A DNA stretch of 43,270 nt. It comes from Thiomargarita sp. GTDB lineage: Bacteria; Pseudomonadota; Gammaproteobacteria; Beggiatoales; Beggiatoaceae. Below the pieces are notes generated by a model. That model did no database searches. It worked only from the letters and a program-made list of their open reading frames with translations, and was not told the origin of the DNA. Shown piece by piece: positions 24,334-32,652 of this stretch. Every line of letters begins with the position of its first letter. Position 1 is the first letter of the stretch. A program made the position numbers and the translations under genes. The stretch is taken from assembly GCA_020726335.1 (NCBI GenBank), contig DYSU01000014.1, positions 1-43,270 on the forward strand, written 5' to 3'.

Positions 24334-25089
24334 ATGAAACGCGGTTATCAATACAATTTTTCCCAAATACATCAACCCGAGATGTATGACGAAAAAACAC
24401 GCCAAAAAAAAGCAATTACAATCATTGCGGTATTGTCCACGTTTTTTGCAGGGCAAAAATTACAAGATTTGACTGTGCTGGATGTGGGCAGTTCAACAGG
24501 TTTGATTGATTATTATTTGGCTGATCATTTTAAGCAATTGATTGGGATTGATATTGATGAAACTGCGGTTGTTTATGCGCAACAGCATTTAAAACATTCA
24601 ACGTTGCAATTTCAACTGGGGGATGCGATGAATTTGGCTTTCCCTGATGACCATTTTGACCTTGTTATTTGTGCGCAAATTTATGAACATGTGCCAGATG
24701 CGCGGCAAATGATGGCTGAAATCCACCGCGTGCTTAAACCCAACGGCATTTGCTATTTTGCCGCAACCAATCGTTTCAAGATTCAAGAAGCTCATTATCA
24801 TTTGCCGTTTTTATCGATTATCCCCCGATTTTTAGCGCATCTTTATTTGCGTTTGGCTAAAAAAGGCCGGTTTTATTATGAACAACACCTCAGTTATTGG
24901 GGCTTAAAAAAGCTGGTTAAAGCATATCACTGTATAGATTTCACCGCCCAAATGCTCCACAACCCTGAAAAATACCACATCAGCTATCTGTTAAAACCCC
25001 ATTCCAGCCAACACCGCATTGCTCAATTTGTCGTTGACCATCTGTACAGCCTTAGCCCGGGTTATATTTGGTTATTACAAAAAAAATGA
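24334..25089 (+). CDS. Class I SAM-dependent methyltransferase
   Basis: A 251-residue methyltransferase of the Methyltransf_11 (UbiE/UbiG-like) type. Motif I is VLDVGSSTGLID (about residues 48-59), then GIDIDETAVVYA (acidic residue binding the SAM ribose), GDAMNLAFPDDHFDLVICAQ and the post-motif VLKPNGICYFAATN. The C-terminal part (LRLAKKGRFYYEQHLSYWG) is the substrate region and is not recognisable. ATG 24334 is preferred to the TTG at 24325. No pathway neighbour gives a substrate. Confidence 0.85.
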   Translation: MKRGYQYNFSQIHQPEMYDEKTRQKKAITIIAVLSTFFAGQKLQDLTVLDVGSSTGLIDYYLADHFKQLIGIDIDETAVVYAQQHLKHSTLQFQLGDAMNLAFPDDHFDLVICAQIYEHVPDARQMMAEIHRVLKPNGICYFAATNRFKIQEAHYHLPFLSIIPRFLAHLYLRLAKKGRFYYEQHLSYWGLKKLVKAYHCIDFTAQMLHNPEKYHISYLLKPHSSQHRIAQFVVDHLYSLSPGYIWLLQKK

Positions 25090-25117
25090 TGTTTTTCTTA
25101 GGCTTAACTTGCATTGC

Positions 25118-25357
25118 TCAGTTGATATAACGACACACATCCTTTAAGGTTAAAGGTCTGTTAATCTGTGGGGTTAGGCTGTTGTGGGGAAATAAATTGG
25201 CAACCATGGCTTTAAGTAAGGCTGCTTCGGCTTGGTTTTTTTCGATAGAGTTGCCCTGAGTCAGCAAATGGAGCAAATCATCTTCTTTATCTATTTGGAT
25301 GTGTTGTATCGATTGAAAGCCTTGGCTGGTCGCACGCAGGCAGGTGTTCGGGTTCAT
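25118..25357 (-). CDS. Small hypothetical protein
   Basis: I do not recognise this 79-residue protein. It has no signal peptide or membrane segment and looks like a short helical cytosolic protein: an acidic centre (IDKEDDLLHLLTQGNSIEKN), a hydrophobic helix (AEAALLKAMVANLF) and a C-terminal segment LTLKDVCRYIN. ATG 25355-25357 is supported by AGAGGA about six bases upstream; a minus-strand TATAAC (25389-25384) could be the -10 box. It stands alone between the methyltransferase and the divergent ppk2. Confidence 0.6.
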   Translation of the reverse strand: MNPNTCLRATSQGFQSIQHIQIDKEDDLLHLLTQGNSIEKNQAEAALLKAMVANLFPHNSLTPQINRPLTLKDVCRYIN

Positions 25358-25497
25358 GATATTCCTCTTTAGATTAGATTCCGTTATACTTAACCACTTG
25401 TGCATTTATTGTGGCGGTAAAGTCACTGTCACATTAAATTAGGCAAAATAGGTGCCATAATGTAGAGCGTTCTCATCCGCCTAAGAGGTCAATAACC

Positions 25498-26340
25498 ATG
25501 GATTCCCATCAAGCGACAGATTCTGAAGATTTATCCGTTAAACAATGCCAAAAAGCCATCAGCAAACGCCAAATCGAAAAAATTTTAAAACCTTATCAAG
25601 CTGAATTAATCAAATTACAAAAACACTTAGAAGAAACCAGCCAAAAAATGGTGATTTTGTTTGAAGGGCGTGATGCCTCAGGCAAAGGTGGCACCATTCG
25701 CCGCGTCACCCGTTACATGAACGAAAAACACTACCGCGTGGTGGCTTTAGGCAAACCAACTGAGCAACAAAAAACCCAATGGTTTTTTCAAAAATATGTA
25801 GAGCATCTGCCCAGCGGTGGCCAAATGGTCTTGTTTGACCGCAGTTGGTATAACCGTGCCGTGGTCGAACCTATTTTCAGCTTTTGCACCCCAGAAGAAT
25901 ATGATCATTTTATGCGCGGGGTCACGGGTTTTGAAAAAGATTTGGTGCGCCAAGGCACTGTTTTAGTTAAATTATATTTCAGCGTCACCAAAGAAGAACA
26001 AGCTTTTCGTTTTAATCGGCGCAAAACCGACCCCCTGCGTCAATGGAAATTGAGCGAAATTGACGTACAAGCCCAAGACCGTTGGGACGAATTCACCGAG
26101 CAAAAATACAAAATGCTCAAAAGAACCCACACCACCAGTGCGCCATGGACGATTATTCGTTCCAATGACAAACAAAAAGCGCGCTTAAACGCCATCAAAG
26201 TGATTTTGAATAAAATCAACTACAAAGGTCGTGATGAAAATTTAAGTTTTGCGTTTGATGAAGAGATTGTAATTCCGGGCTGGCGTGAAATTGATTTAAT
26301 GGAACAAGACCTCAATGAAAAAGGTAAATTCAGCAACTAA
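25498..26340 (+). CDS. ppk2: Polyphosphate kinase 2
   Basis: Transfers phosphate between polyphosphate and nucleotides (PPK2 class I usually makes GTP/ATP from polyP). The 280-residue single-domain protein has Walker A GRDASGKGG (57-65), lid and Walker B FDRSWYNRAVVEP (113-125), and the FNRRKTDPLRQWKLSEID segment typical of the family. Length fits the one-domain class I enzymes. AAGAGG lies upstream of the ATG. murJ starts at the base after its stop codon, so they are probably co-transcribed; a functional link is not established. Confidence 0.94.
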   Translation: MDSHQATDSEDLSVKQCQKAISKRQIEKILKPYQAELIKLQKHLEETSQKMVILFEGRDASGKGGTIRRVTRYMNEKHYRVVALGKPTEQQKTQWFFQKYVEHLPSGGQMVLFDRSWYNRAVVEPIFSFCTPEEYDHFMRGVTGFEKDLVRQGTVLVKLYFSVTKEEQAFRFNRRKTDPLRQWKLSEIDVQAQDRWDEFTEQKYKMLKRTHTTSAPWTIIRSNDKQKARLNAIKVILNKINYKGRDENLSFAFDEEIVIPGWREIDLMEQDLNEKGKFSN

Positions 26341-27870
26341 ATGAGTGCGCATTTATTTAAATCCACTGCCATCATCACTGTATTTACCTTGTTGTCACGA
26401 ATTTTAGGCTTTATCCGTGACATGGTGATTGCCCACATTTTCGGCGCGGGCGGGGCGATGGATGCTTTTTTAGTGGCCTTAAAAATTCCCAATTTCATGC
26501 GCCGTTTGTTTGCCGAAGGTGCGTTTTCCCAAGCCTTCATTCCCACCTTAAGCGATTATAAAATTCAATCAAAACAAGCTGTTCAAGATTTTATCGACCA
26601 TGTGGCAGGCCGTTTGGGCGGCGTTTTAGTTTTCATCACCTTGCTGGGTATTTTGGGCGCGCCTGCGTTGATTTTGCTGTTTGCCCCCGGATTTTGGGGT
26701 GAAGCCCACAAATTCGCCTTGGCCAGCGACCTGTTGCGCATCACCTTTTCCTATCTATTGCTGATTTCCTTGACCGCGTTTGCAGGCGCAATTCTCAACA
26801 GCCACAGCCGTTTTGCCGTGCCCGCCTTCACCCCCGTGATTCTCAACCTGTTTTTAATCGCCGCCGCTTTTTGGCTCAGCCCATGGTTTGCTGAGCCGAT
26901 TAAAGCCTTGGCGTGGGCGGTGTTTTTTGCGGGCATCGCTCAACTGCTGTTTCAATGGCCGTTTTTATTGTCTGTGGGTTTGTTGCCACGGCCACGTTGG
27001 GGCAAACACGCAGGGGTGAGCCAAGTGCTTAAATTGATGTTGCCCACGCTGTTTGCCGTCTCTGTTACCCAAATCAGTTTGTTGATTGACACTTTAATGG
27101 CTTCCTTTCTGCCCAACGGCAGTGTGTCATGGCTGTATTACGCCGACCGTCTGTTGGAATTTCCCATCGGCTTGTTTGGCATTGCCTTGGCCACGGTGAT
27201 CTTGCCCACGTTGTCCAAAAATGTGGCAGAACAAGATTTTTCAACCTACAGCCGTCATTTGGATTGGGCGTTGCGCTGGGTGCTGTTAATTGGCTTGCCT
27301 TGCAGTGTTGGCTTGATTGCGCTGGCACAACCGATTATCGGCACACTGTTTTATCGCGGCGAATTCACCTTGTTGGATGTGGTCATGAGCAGTCAAAGTT
27401 TAATCGCCTATACCATCGGCTTGGTGGCATTTGTGTTGATTAAAATTTTGGCTTCGGGCTTTTTTTCGCAAAAAGACACCAAAACCCCCGTCAAAGCGGC
27501 GGTGATTGCGATGGGGGTCAACATCGTGTTAAACCTTGCTTTCATCATCCCTTTGCGACACGCGGGCTTGGCTTTGGCCACTGCCTGTGCCGCCATTGTC
27601 AATGCGGCAATCTTATTTTATTTTCTGCGCAAAAATCACCTCTACCAATCCAACACCGCGTGGTGGCCTTTTGGCTTGCGCCTGTTGTTCGCCAATGGCT
27701 GTATGCTGTTGTTATTGTTACTTTTTTCGCCAGAATCCACGGCTTGGTTGCAACAAACCGAATCACAGCGCGTTTTAACATTATTGGTATGGTTGATTTT
27801 AGCCAGCGGCGTTTATATTATCAGCTTGTTTATCAGTGGGTTACGCTTCAAACATTTTATCCATTTGTAA
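26341..27870 (+). CDS. murJ: Lipid II flippase MurJ
   Basis: Moves lipid II across the inner membrane for peptidoglycan synthesis. It is a 509-residue MOP-superfamily membrane protein with about 14 hydrophobic segments. The conserved N-terminus LLSRILGFIRDMVIAHIFG and loop RRLFAEGAFSQAFIP are present, as are the central ADRLLEFPIGLFGIALATV and FYRGEF segments. Its ATG directly follows the ppk2 stop. In enterics and pseudomonads murJ often neighbours rpsT and ribF; here ribF is 5 kb away. Confidence 0.95.
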   Translation: MSAHLFKSTAIITVFTLLSRILGFIRDMVIAHIFGAGGAMDAFLVALKIPNFMRRLFAEGAFSQAFIPTLSDYKIQSKQAVQDFIDHVAGRLGGVLVFITLLGILGAPALILLFAPGFWGEAHKFALASDLLRITFSYLLLISLTAFAGAILNSHSRFAVPAFTPVILNLFLIAAAFWLSPWFAEPIKALAWAVFFAGIAQLLFQWPFLLSVGLLPRPRWGKHAGVSQVLKLMLPTLFAVSVTQISLLIDTLMASFLPNGSVSWLYYADRLLEFPIGLFGIALATVILPTLSKNVAEQDFSTYSRHLDWALRWVLLIGLPCSVGLIALAQPIIGTLFYRGEFTLLDVVMSSQSLIAYTIGLVAFVLIKILASGFFSQKDTKTPVKAAVIAMGVNIVLNLAFIIPLRHAGLALATACAAIVNAAILFYFLRKNHLYQSNTAWWPFGLRLLFANGCMLLLLLLFSPESTAWLQQTESQRVLTLLVWLILASGVYIISLFISGLRFKHFIHL

Positions 27871-27885
27871 TTTTTGGAGTTTATC

Positions 27886-28101
27886 ATGCCTTATTTTATT
27901 TTCCACATTCACGCGGGCCAATTGACCTGCGTTGACCAGTTTGACCAATACCGTGCCGCCAAACAGGCCGCCCAGCAACAGCGGCAACAATGCCCTGAGC
28001 CTGCGAATTATCAAGTAAAAATCATGTTTGCCAAATCAGAAACTGAAGCGGAACTGTTGCTCAAAGACAAGCGCGAACCTCAACCTTTGGGCGATGACTG
28101 A
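27886..28101 (+). CDS. Conserved small hypothetical protein
   Basis: A 71-residue protein whose pattern resembles a short conserved family in beta- and gammaproteobacteria: an N-terminal MPYFIFHIH strand, a central helix DQYRAAKQAAQQQRQQ, and a C-terminal VKIMFAKSETEAELLLKDKRE with a final GDD. The function is unknown to me. No signal peptide. ATG 27886 is preceded by TTGGAG at a good distance. It overlaps the fumarase start by one base and follows murJ by 15 bases. Confidence 0.65.
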   Translation: MPYFIFHIHAGQLTCVDQFDQYRAAKQAAQQQRQQCPEPANYQVKIMFAKSETEAELLLKDKREPQPLGDD

Positions 28102-29606
28102 TGACCGTGATTAAAACCGCTGACGTGATTCAAAGCGTGGCTGACGCGCTGCAATACATCGCCTGTTACCATCCACAGGATTATCTCCACGCCTTGCATG
28201 GGGCTTATCTGCGCGAATCTTCGCCTGCGGCCAAAGATGCGATGGCGCAAATGCTGATCAATTCGCGCTTGTGTGCGCAAAACCACCGCCCGATTTGTCA
28301 AGACACGGGCATCGTCACCGCGTTTGTCAAAGTGGGCATGGCCGTGCGATGGGACAACACAAATTCAAGTTTGCTTGAGATGATTAACCAAGGGGTGCGC
28401 CAAGCCTATACTTGTAAAAACAACCCGTTGCGCGCATCGGTGTTGTCTGACCCCGCAGGCAGCCGCCGCAACAGCGGCGACAACAGCCCCGCGATTGTCC
28501 ATGTCGAATTGGTGGCAGGCGATCAACTGGACATCAGTTTGACCGCCAAAGGCGGCGGCTCGGAAAATAAAGCGCGTTTTGCCAACCTCAACCCCAGCGA
28601 TGATTGGGTTGATTGGGTGGTCAATACAATGGAAACCTTGGGCGCGGGCTGGTGTCCACCCGGGGTTTTGGGCTTGGGCATTGGCGGCACGGCAGACAAA
28701 GCGATGCTGTTGGCCAAGCAATCCCTGATGCAACCGATTGACCTGCCGCAGTGGCAACATCAATCCAAATTGACGGCCAGCGAACAATTGCGCTTAACTA
28801 TTTACAATAAAATCAATGCGCTGGGTATTGGCGCACAAGGGCTGGGCGGTCAAACCACGGTGCTGGATGTCAAAATTTTAGATTACCCCACCCATGCGGC
28901 ATCACTGCCTGTGGCCTTGATGCCCAACTGTGTGGCCAATCGCCACATTCATTTTGTGTTGGACGGACACGGCGCGGCGCAGTTTATCCCGCCTGATTGG
29001 GCCGCTTGGCCCAAAATCCACAACGACAATGAAATCCCTGCCAAAAAAGTTGATTTAAATCAAATCAATGCGGCAGAAATCGCCACATGGCACAGCGGCC
29101 AACGGCTGTTGCTCAGCGGTAAAATTTTGACTGGACGCGATGCAGCGCACAAACGCATTGCCGATTTATTGCGCCAAGGCCAAGCTTTGCCCATCGATTT
29201 CAAGGGTCGCTTCATTTATTATGTAGGCCCTGTCGATGCGGTAGGCGATGAAGCCGTTGGCCCCGCAGGCCCGACCACCGCCACGCGGATGGATAAATTC
29301 ACCGACATGATGTTATCTGAAGTCGGCATTTTGGGCATGATTGGCAAAGCCGAGCGTGGCCCAGCGACGATTGCCAGCATCAAACGCCACGGCTCGGTGT
29401 ATTTAATCGCCGTTGGCGGCGCGGCGTATCGGGTGTCCCAAACCATTAAACACGCCCAAGTGGTGGCGTTTGCCGATTTGGGCATGGAAGCCATTCATGA
29501 ATTTACTGTCGAAGACATGCCTGTCACTGTGGCGGTTGACAGCCGTGGCCAATCACTGCATCACACGGGGCCTAAAGCGTGGAAAATCAAGGTTGAAAGC
29601 CTTTAG
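28101..29606 (+). CDS. Fumarate hydratase, class I (iron-sulfur)
   Basis: Interconverts fumarate and malate in the TCA cycle, using a [4Fe-4S] cluster. The 501-residue single chain carries both domains fused. Three candidate cluster cysteines are visible: ICQDTG, AGWCPPGVLGLGIGG and MPNCVANRHIHF. The C-terminal domain has GKILTGRDAAHKRI, YVGPVDAVGDEAVGPAGPTT and the catalytic-region TRMDKFTDMML. The size matches FumA/FumB rather than the class II FumC. Its start overlaps the small gene before it, and its end overlaps the secretin start by 14 bases. Confidence 0.94.
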   Translation: MTVIKTADVIQSVADALQYIACYHPQDYLHALHGAYLRESSPAAKDAMAQMLINSRLCAQNHRPICQDTGIVTAFVKVGMAVRWDNTNSSLLEMINQGVRQAYTCKNNPLRASVLSDPAGSRRNSGDNSPAIVHVELVAGDQLDISLTAKGGGSENKARFANLNPSDDWVDWVVNTMETLGAGWCPPGVLGLGIGGTADKAMLLAKQSLMQPIDLPQWQHQSKLTASEQLRLTIYNKINALGIGAQGLGGQTTVLDVKILDYPTHAASLPVALMPNCVANRHIHFVLDGHGAAQFIPPDWAAWPKIHNDNEIPAKKVDLNQINAAEIATWHSGQRLLLSGKILTGRDAAHKRIADLLRQGQALPIDFKGRFIYYVGPVDAVGDEAVGPAGPTTATRMDKFTDMMLSEVGILGMIGKAERGPATIASIKRHGSVYLIAVGGAAYRVSQTIKHAQVVAFADLGMEAIHEFTVEDMPVTVAVDSRGQSLHHTGPKAWKIKVESL

Positions 29607-31059
29607 TTTGCTCAGTTTGGCAGGGCTGTTGGCTTGCGCGCCACAACCGCCGCTGCCTTCAGCCGAACATTTGAGCCAAGCCACGCCCACCCCTTTAATC
29701 ATGCCGCCCAAGCCGCCACCACCCGATGACAGGCAACAGGTTTTGCGCCGACGCTTTCAAAAAAAATACAGCTTCAGCGTCAGCCATTTGCCGTTGCAGG
29801 CGTTGTTGAGCGTGTTCATTCAAGAAAGCTTGCACAATATCGTGCTGGATGACCAGCTCAGTGGTGTGGTCAGTTTGAAAGTCAACCAGCAAACGTTGCC
29901 CGATATTTTGGATTTATTGGCCGAGCTGGTGGATTTGCGTTATCAATTTACCGAAAATGGCCTGTTGATTCAACAAGATAAGGCATATGTCAAAAGCTAT
30001 GTGGTCAATTATCTGAATTTACAACGCGAAACCCTCAGCGAAACGACGTTGATCACCCAAGTGACGGCCAACGCGCAAAGCGACAGTCAAGCCAACAATA
30101 CCCGCAGTCAAATTCGTAACCAAAGCAAACACGATTTTTGGCCCAATTTGCAACAGCAATTACAATCCTTGTTACTCACTGATTCTTCAGCAGAAAATAC
30201 TGTAGACAGCATCCGTATTTTGCCTGAAATCGGCGTGGTATCGGTGCGCGCCACAGCCAAACAACACCGTGAAATTGCTCAATTATTGGCTTTGGTGGAA
30301 CAAAATGCCCAGCGGCAGGTGTTGATTGAAGCCACCATCGCCGAAGTGCAACTCAATCAACAACATCAGGCGGGCATTGATTGGCAAGCCATGGGCAAAT
30401 ATTTGGGCGGAGAACAGCAATTGACCGATGTCAATCTGCAACACAACCCGTTTTTCGCCTTGCTTTATCACAACAACATCGCCAACACCGACATTCATTT
30501 GGCGTTGCGCTTGTTGCGTCAATTTGGCGAGGTGCAAATTTTATCCAGCCCGAAAATTTTGGCCTTGAACAACCAAACGGCGTTGTTGCGGGTGGTTGAT
30601 AATCGGGTTTATTTCACCATTGACGTTGAAATCAGCGAAGGCAACAACAACCAAACGCGGCGCGAAATCTATACCAGCCATGTCAATACCGTGCCTGAAG
30701 GGTTGATCATACAGGTCACGCCGCAAATCAGCGCGGATCATTTTGTCAGTTTGAACATTCGCCCCAGCGTGTCGCGCATCATCGGTTTTGTCAACGACCC
30801 CAATCCAACTTTGGCGCAAGTGGGGATTAAAAATCCGATTCCTGAAATTCAAGTGCGGGAAATTGAAACCGTGTTGCGGGTGGAAAACAACCATGTGGCC
30901 GTCATCGGCGGTTTGATGCAGGATAAACACAGCGAAAACAGTGCGGGCATTCCTGTTTTGTCGCAGTTGTCTGACATGGGCGCGTTGTTTCGTTATGATG
31001 ACCGCCAATACAAAAAAACTGAATTGGTGTTGTTTTTGCGCCCGCTGGTGTTGAATTAA
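29593..31059 (+). CDS. mshL: Secretin-family outer-membrane lipoprotein (MshL/PilQ-like)
   Basis: Outer-membrane secretin, probably for an MSHA-type pilus or related secretion machine. The frame is open far upstream inside fumarase, but the first sensible start is TTG 29593, giving MKAFSLLSLAGLLACAPQ with a lipobox cysteine at 15. Then a Pro-rich linker, a secretin short domain and N-domain (FSVSHLPLQALLSVFIQESL), a linker rich in Gln/Asn/Ser, and the secretin core (VLIEATIAEVQL, VTPQISADHFVSLNIRPSVS, VAVIGGLMQD). Length is 488 residues. No other msh or pil gene is nearby, so it is an orphan here. mshL is tentative. Confidence 0.82.
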   Translation: MKAFSLLSLAGLLACAPQPPLPSAEHLSQATPTPLIMPPKPPPPDDRQQVLRRRFQKKYSFSVSHLPLQALLSVFIQESLHNIVLDDQLSGVVSLKVNQQTLPDILDLLAELVDLRYQFTENGLLIQQDKAYVKSYVVNYLNLQRETLSETTLITQVTANAQSDSQANNTRSQIRNQSKHDFWPNLQQQLQSLLLTDSSAENTVDSIRILPEIGVVSVRATAKQHREIAQLLALVEQNAQRQVLIEATIAEVQLNQQHQAGIDWQAMGKYLGGEQQLTDVNLQHNPFFALLYHNNIANTDIHLALRLLRQFGEVQILSSPKILALNNQTALLRVVDNRVYFTIDVEISEGNNNQTRREIYTSHVNTVPEGLIIQVTPQISADHFVSLNIRPSVSRIIGFVNDPNPTLAQVGIKNPIPEIQVREIETVLRVENNHVAVIGGLMQDKHSENSAGIPVLSQLSDMGALFRYDDRQYKKTELVLFLRPLVLN

Positions 31060-31958
31060 ACGGGGTGTTTTTTGGTCCACAGCCGTTTGAACCAGATGTT
31101 GCTGGCCAACAGGCTGAAACGCAACCACACGGCGGCGGTCACGCCCCAAAACAGCGGCAAGGGATAAACGTTGTGGAAAAACTTGCGATAAAACCGCAAC
31201 ATGCCACGGTGTTTGTACCACAGCACTTTGATGGGATTGCCTTGACTGCAACTGCCTTGAATATGGGTCACTTCAATGTGCGGCGCGAATAAAATTTGCC
31301 AGTTGTGGGCGTGAAAGCGCATGAACCAATCTAAATCTTCACAGTGTAAAAAATAGCTTTCGTCCATAGGGCCGACATCTTCCAACGCTTGGCGGCGGAC
31401 AAACATGCACGCCCCTGAAATGCCTTCAAGGCTGATGGGTTGGGACGGTAAATCCAAATAACGGGTTTGTTCAAAGCCACGAAAGCGCGGATATTGTGGA
31501 AACAAGCGGTGCAAATACAAAGCGCGGCTGAACGTTTTCCACGGGGTGGGGATTTCGCGCCGACAACTGTTTTGCTCTGAGCCGTCTAAATTGCGCACCA
31601 ACGCGCCCGCCATGCCTGCTTGTGGACAGCGGTCAAGCAAACGGCCAAACAACAGCAAACTGTCTTGGCGAATCAAACAATCGGGGTTGAGAAACAAAAT
31701 ATAATCACCGCTGGCTTGTTGCAACACACTGTTTGCGCCGCCTGCAAAACCCAGATTGTCTTGATGAACCATGATGTGTAATTTAGGGTTGTGGCCAAAT
31801 TGTTGGTCTACCTGAGCCAAACTGTCGTCTTGTGACGCATTGTCAACCAACAACACTTCTTTCAAATTATCGGCTTTTAAAGCCGCTTCCAAACAACGCA
31901 ATAATACATCGCCTGCGTTATAATTAACGATGACAATCGACACATTAGGCTGGGACAC
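31056..31958 (-). CDS. Family 2 glycosyltransferase (rhamnosyltransferase-like)
   Basis: A GT-A fold glycosyltransferase of 300 residues, resembling WbbL-type enzymes that add sugars to O-antigen or other polysaccharides. Motifs: SIVIVNYNAGDVLLRCLEAA at the N-terminus, LLVDNASQDDSL (nucleotide-sugar binding), ASGDYILFLNPDCLI (metal region), and the acceptor part SGACMFVRRQALEDVG...YFLHCEDLDW. A hydrophobic segment near the C-terminus (VYPLPLFWGVTAAVWLRFSL) may associate with the membrane. Its 3' end overlaps the secretin by 4 bases tail to tail. No other polysaccharide gene is adjacent. Confidence 0.88.
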   Translation of the reverse strand: MSQPNVSIVIVNYNAGDVLLRCLEAALKADNLKEVLLVDNASQDDSLAQVDQQFGHNPKLHIMVHQDNLGFAGGANSVLQQASGDYILFLNPDCLIRQDSLLLFGRLLDRCPQAGMAGALVRNLDGSEQNSCRREIPTPWKTFSRALYLHRLFPQYPRFRGFEQTRYLDLPSQPISLEGISGACMFVRRQALEDVGPMDESYFLHCEDLDWFMRFHAHNWQILFAPHIEVTHIQGSCSQGNPIKVLWYKHRGMLRFYRKFFHNVYPLPLFWGVTAAVWLRFSLLASNIWFKRLWTKKHPV

Positions 31959-32107
31959 AGGTTTTCTCGCAAGGTTGATAAACGATTGTGCGGTAGGTTT
32001 TCATTATTGCATATTCTAAACCATGGCAAAACGGCAACATCATCGCATAGTGCAAATTTTTTAGCAATTTGGCGGGCATTTGGCTTGCAAAGTGGGGCGA
32101 TGATTCA

Positions 32108-32116
32108 TGTTATAAT
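32108..32116 (+). promoter_or_regulatory. Extended -10 promoter for mobB-ribF
   Basis: TGTTATAAT (TG-n-TATAAT) is a consensus extended -10 element. TTGCAA (32085-32090) is 20 bases upstream, too far for an ideal -35, so the extended -10 may carry the activity. Transcription would start about 18 bases before the mobB ATG at 32141. Confidence 0.55.
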
Positions 32117-32140
32117 CATTTTTTCAGTTTATCGGTCATT

Positions 32141-32650
32141 ATGATGATCCAATCACCCACCCCCGTCATGGGTTTGGCCGCTTGGAGTGGCGCGGGGAAA
32201 ACTCAATTACTTAAGAAAATCATACCCTTGCTCAAACAACAAGGTTTGCGCCTTGCCTTGATTAAACATGCGCACCATGATTTTGACATCGACCACCCAG
32301 GCAAAGACAGTCATGTGTTGCGCCAAGCGGGGGCCACGCAAGTGTTGATTGCGTCCAACCGACGCTGGGCGATGATGACCGAACAGGCACAAAACCCTGA
32401 CCCGTGTTTGGCGGATTTACTGCCGCATTTGGCACATGAGCAATTGGATTTGATTCTGGTTGAAGGTTTTCGTCATGAAGCTTTTCCAAAAATAGAAGTC
32501 TATCGTCCCGCGTTGGCCAAACCGTTGCTTTATCCCAACGACCCCCATATCATCGCCATTGCCACCGATGGCCAGCAAAAACATCCACTGCCCACATTTG
32601 ATTTAAACCAACCGCGCCAACTGACTCAATTTATTCAAAATTTAATTTGA
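32141..32650 (+). CDS. mobB: Molybdopterin-guanine dinucleotide biosynthesis protein MobB
   Basis: GTP-binding protein that assists MobA in attaching GMP to molybdopterin. The P-loop GLAAWSGAGKTQLLKKI is at residues 11-27, followed by LALIKHAHHDFDIDHPGKDS and LDLILVEGFRHEAFPKIEVY, both strongly family-like. I chose the first of two adjacent ATGs (32141, 169 aa), since the frame upstream runs through the promoter. mobA and moa genes are not in the window. It ends two bases before the ribF ATG. Confidence 0.92.
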   Translation: MMIQSPTPVMGLAAWSGAGKTQLLKKIIPLLKQQGLRLALIKHAHHDFDIDHPGKDSHVLRQAGATQVLIASNRRWAMMTEQAQNPDPCLADLLPHLAHEQLDLILVEGFRHEAFPKIEVYRPALAKPLLYPNDPHIIAIATDGQQKHPLPTFDLNQPRQLTQFIQNLI

Positions 32651-32652
32651 CC

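Noticed and set aside
29413-29592. Upstream extension of the secretin reading frame inside fumarase
   Set aside because: The 60 extra residues are an out-of-frame reading of fumarase with no signal peptide; the TTG at 29593 gives a clear lipoprotein signal.
32647-32652. FMN riboswitch before ribF
   Set aside because: Only two bases separate mobB and the ribF start codon, leaving no room for a leader, and no such structure is seen before mobB.
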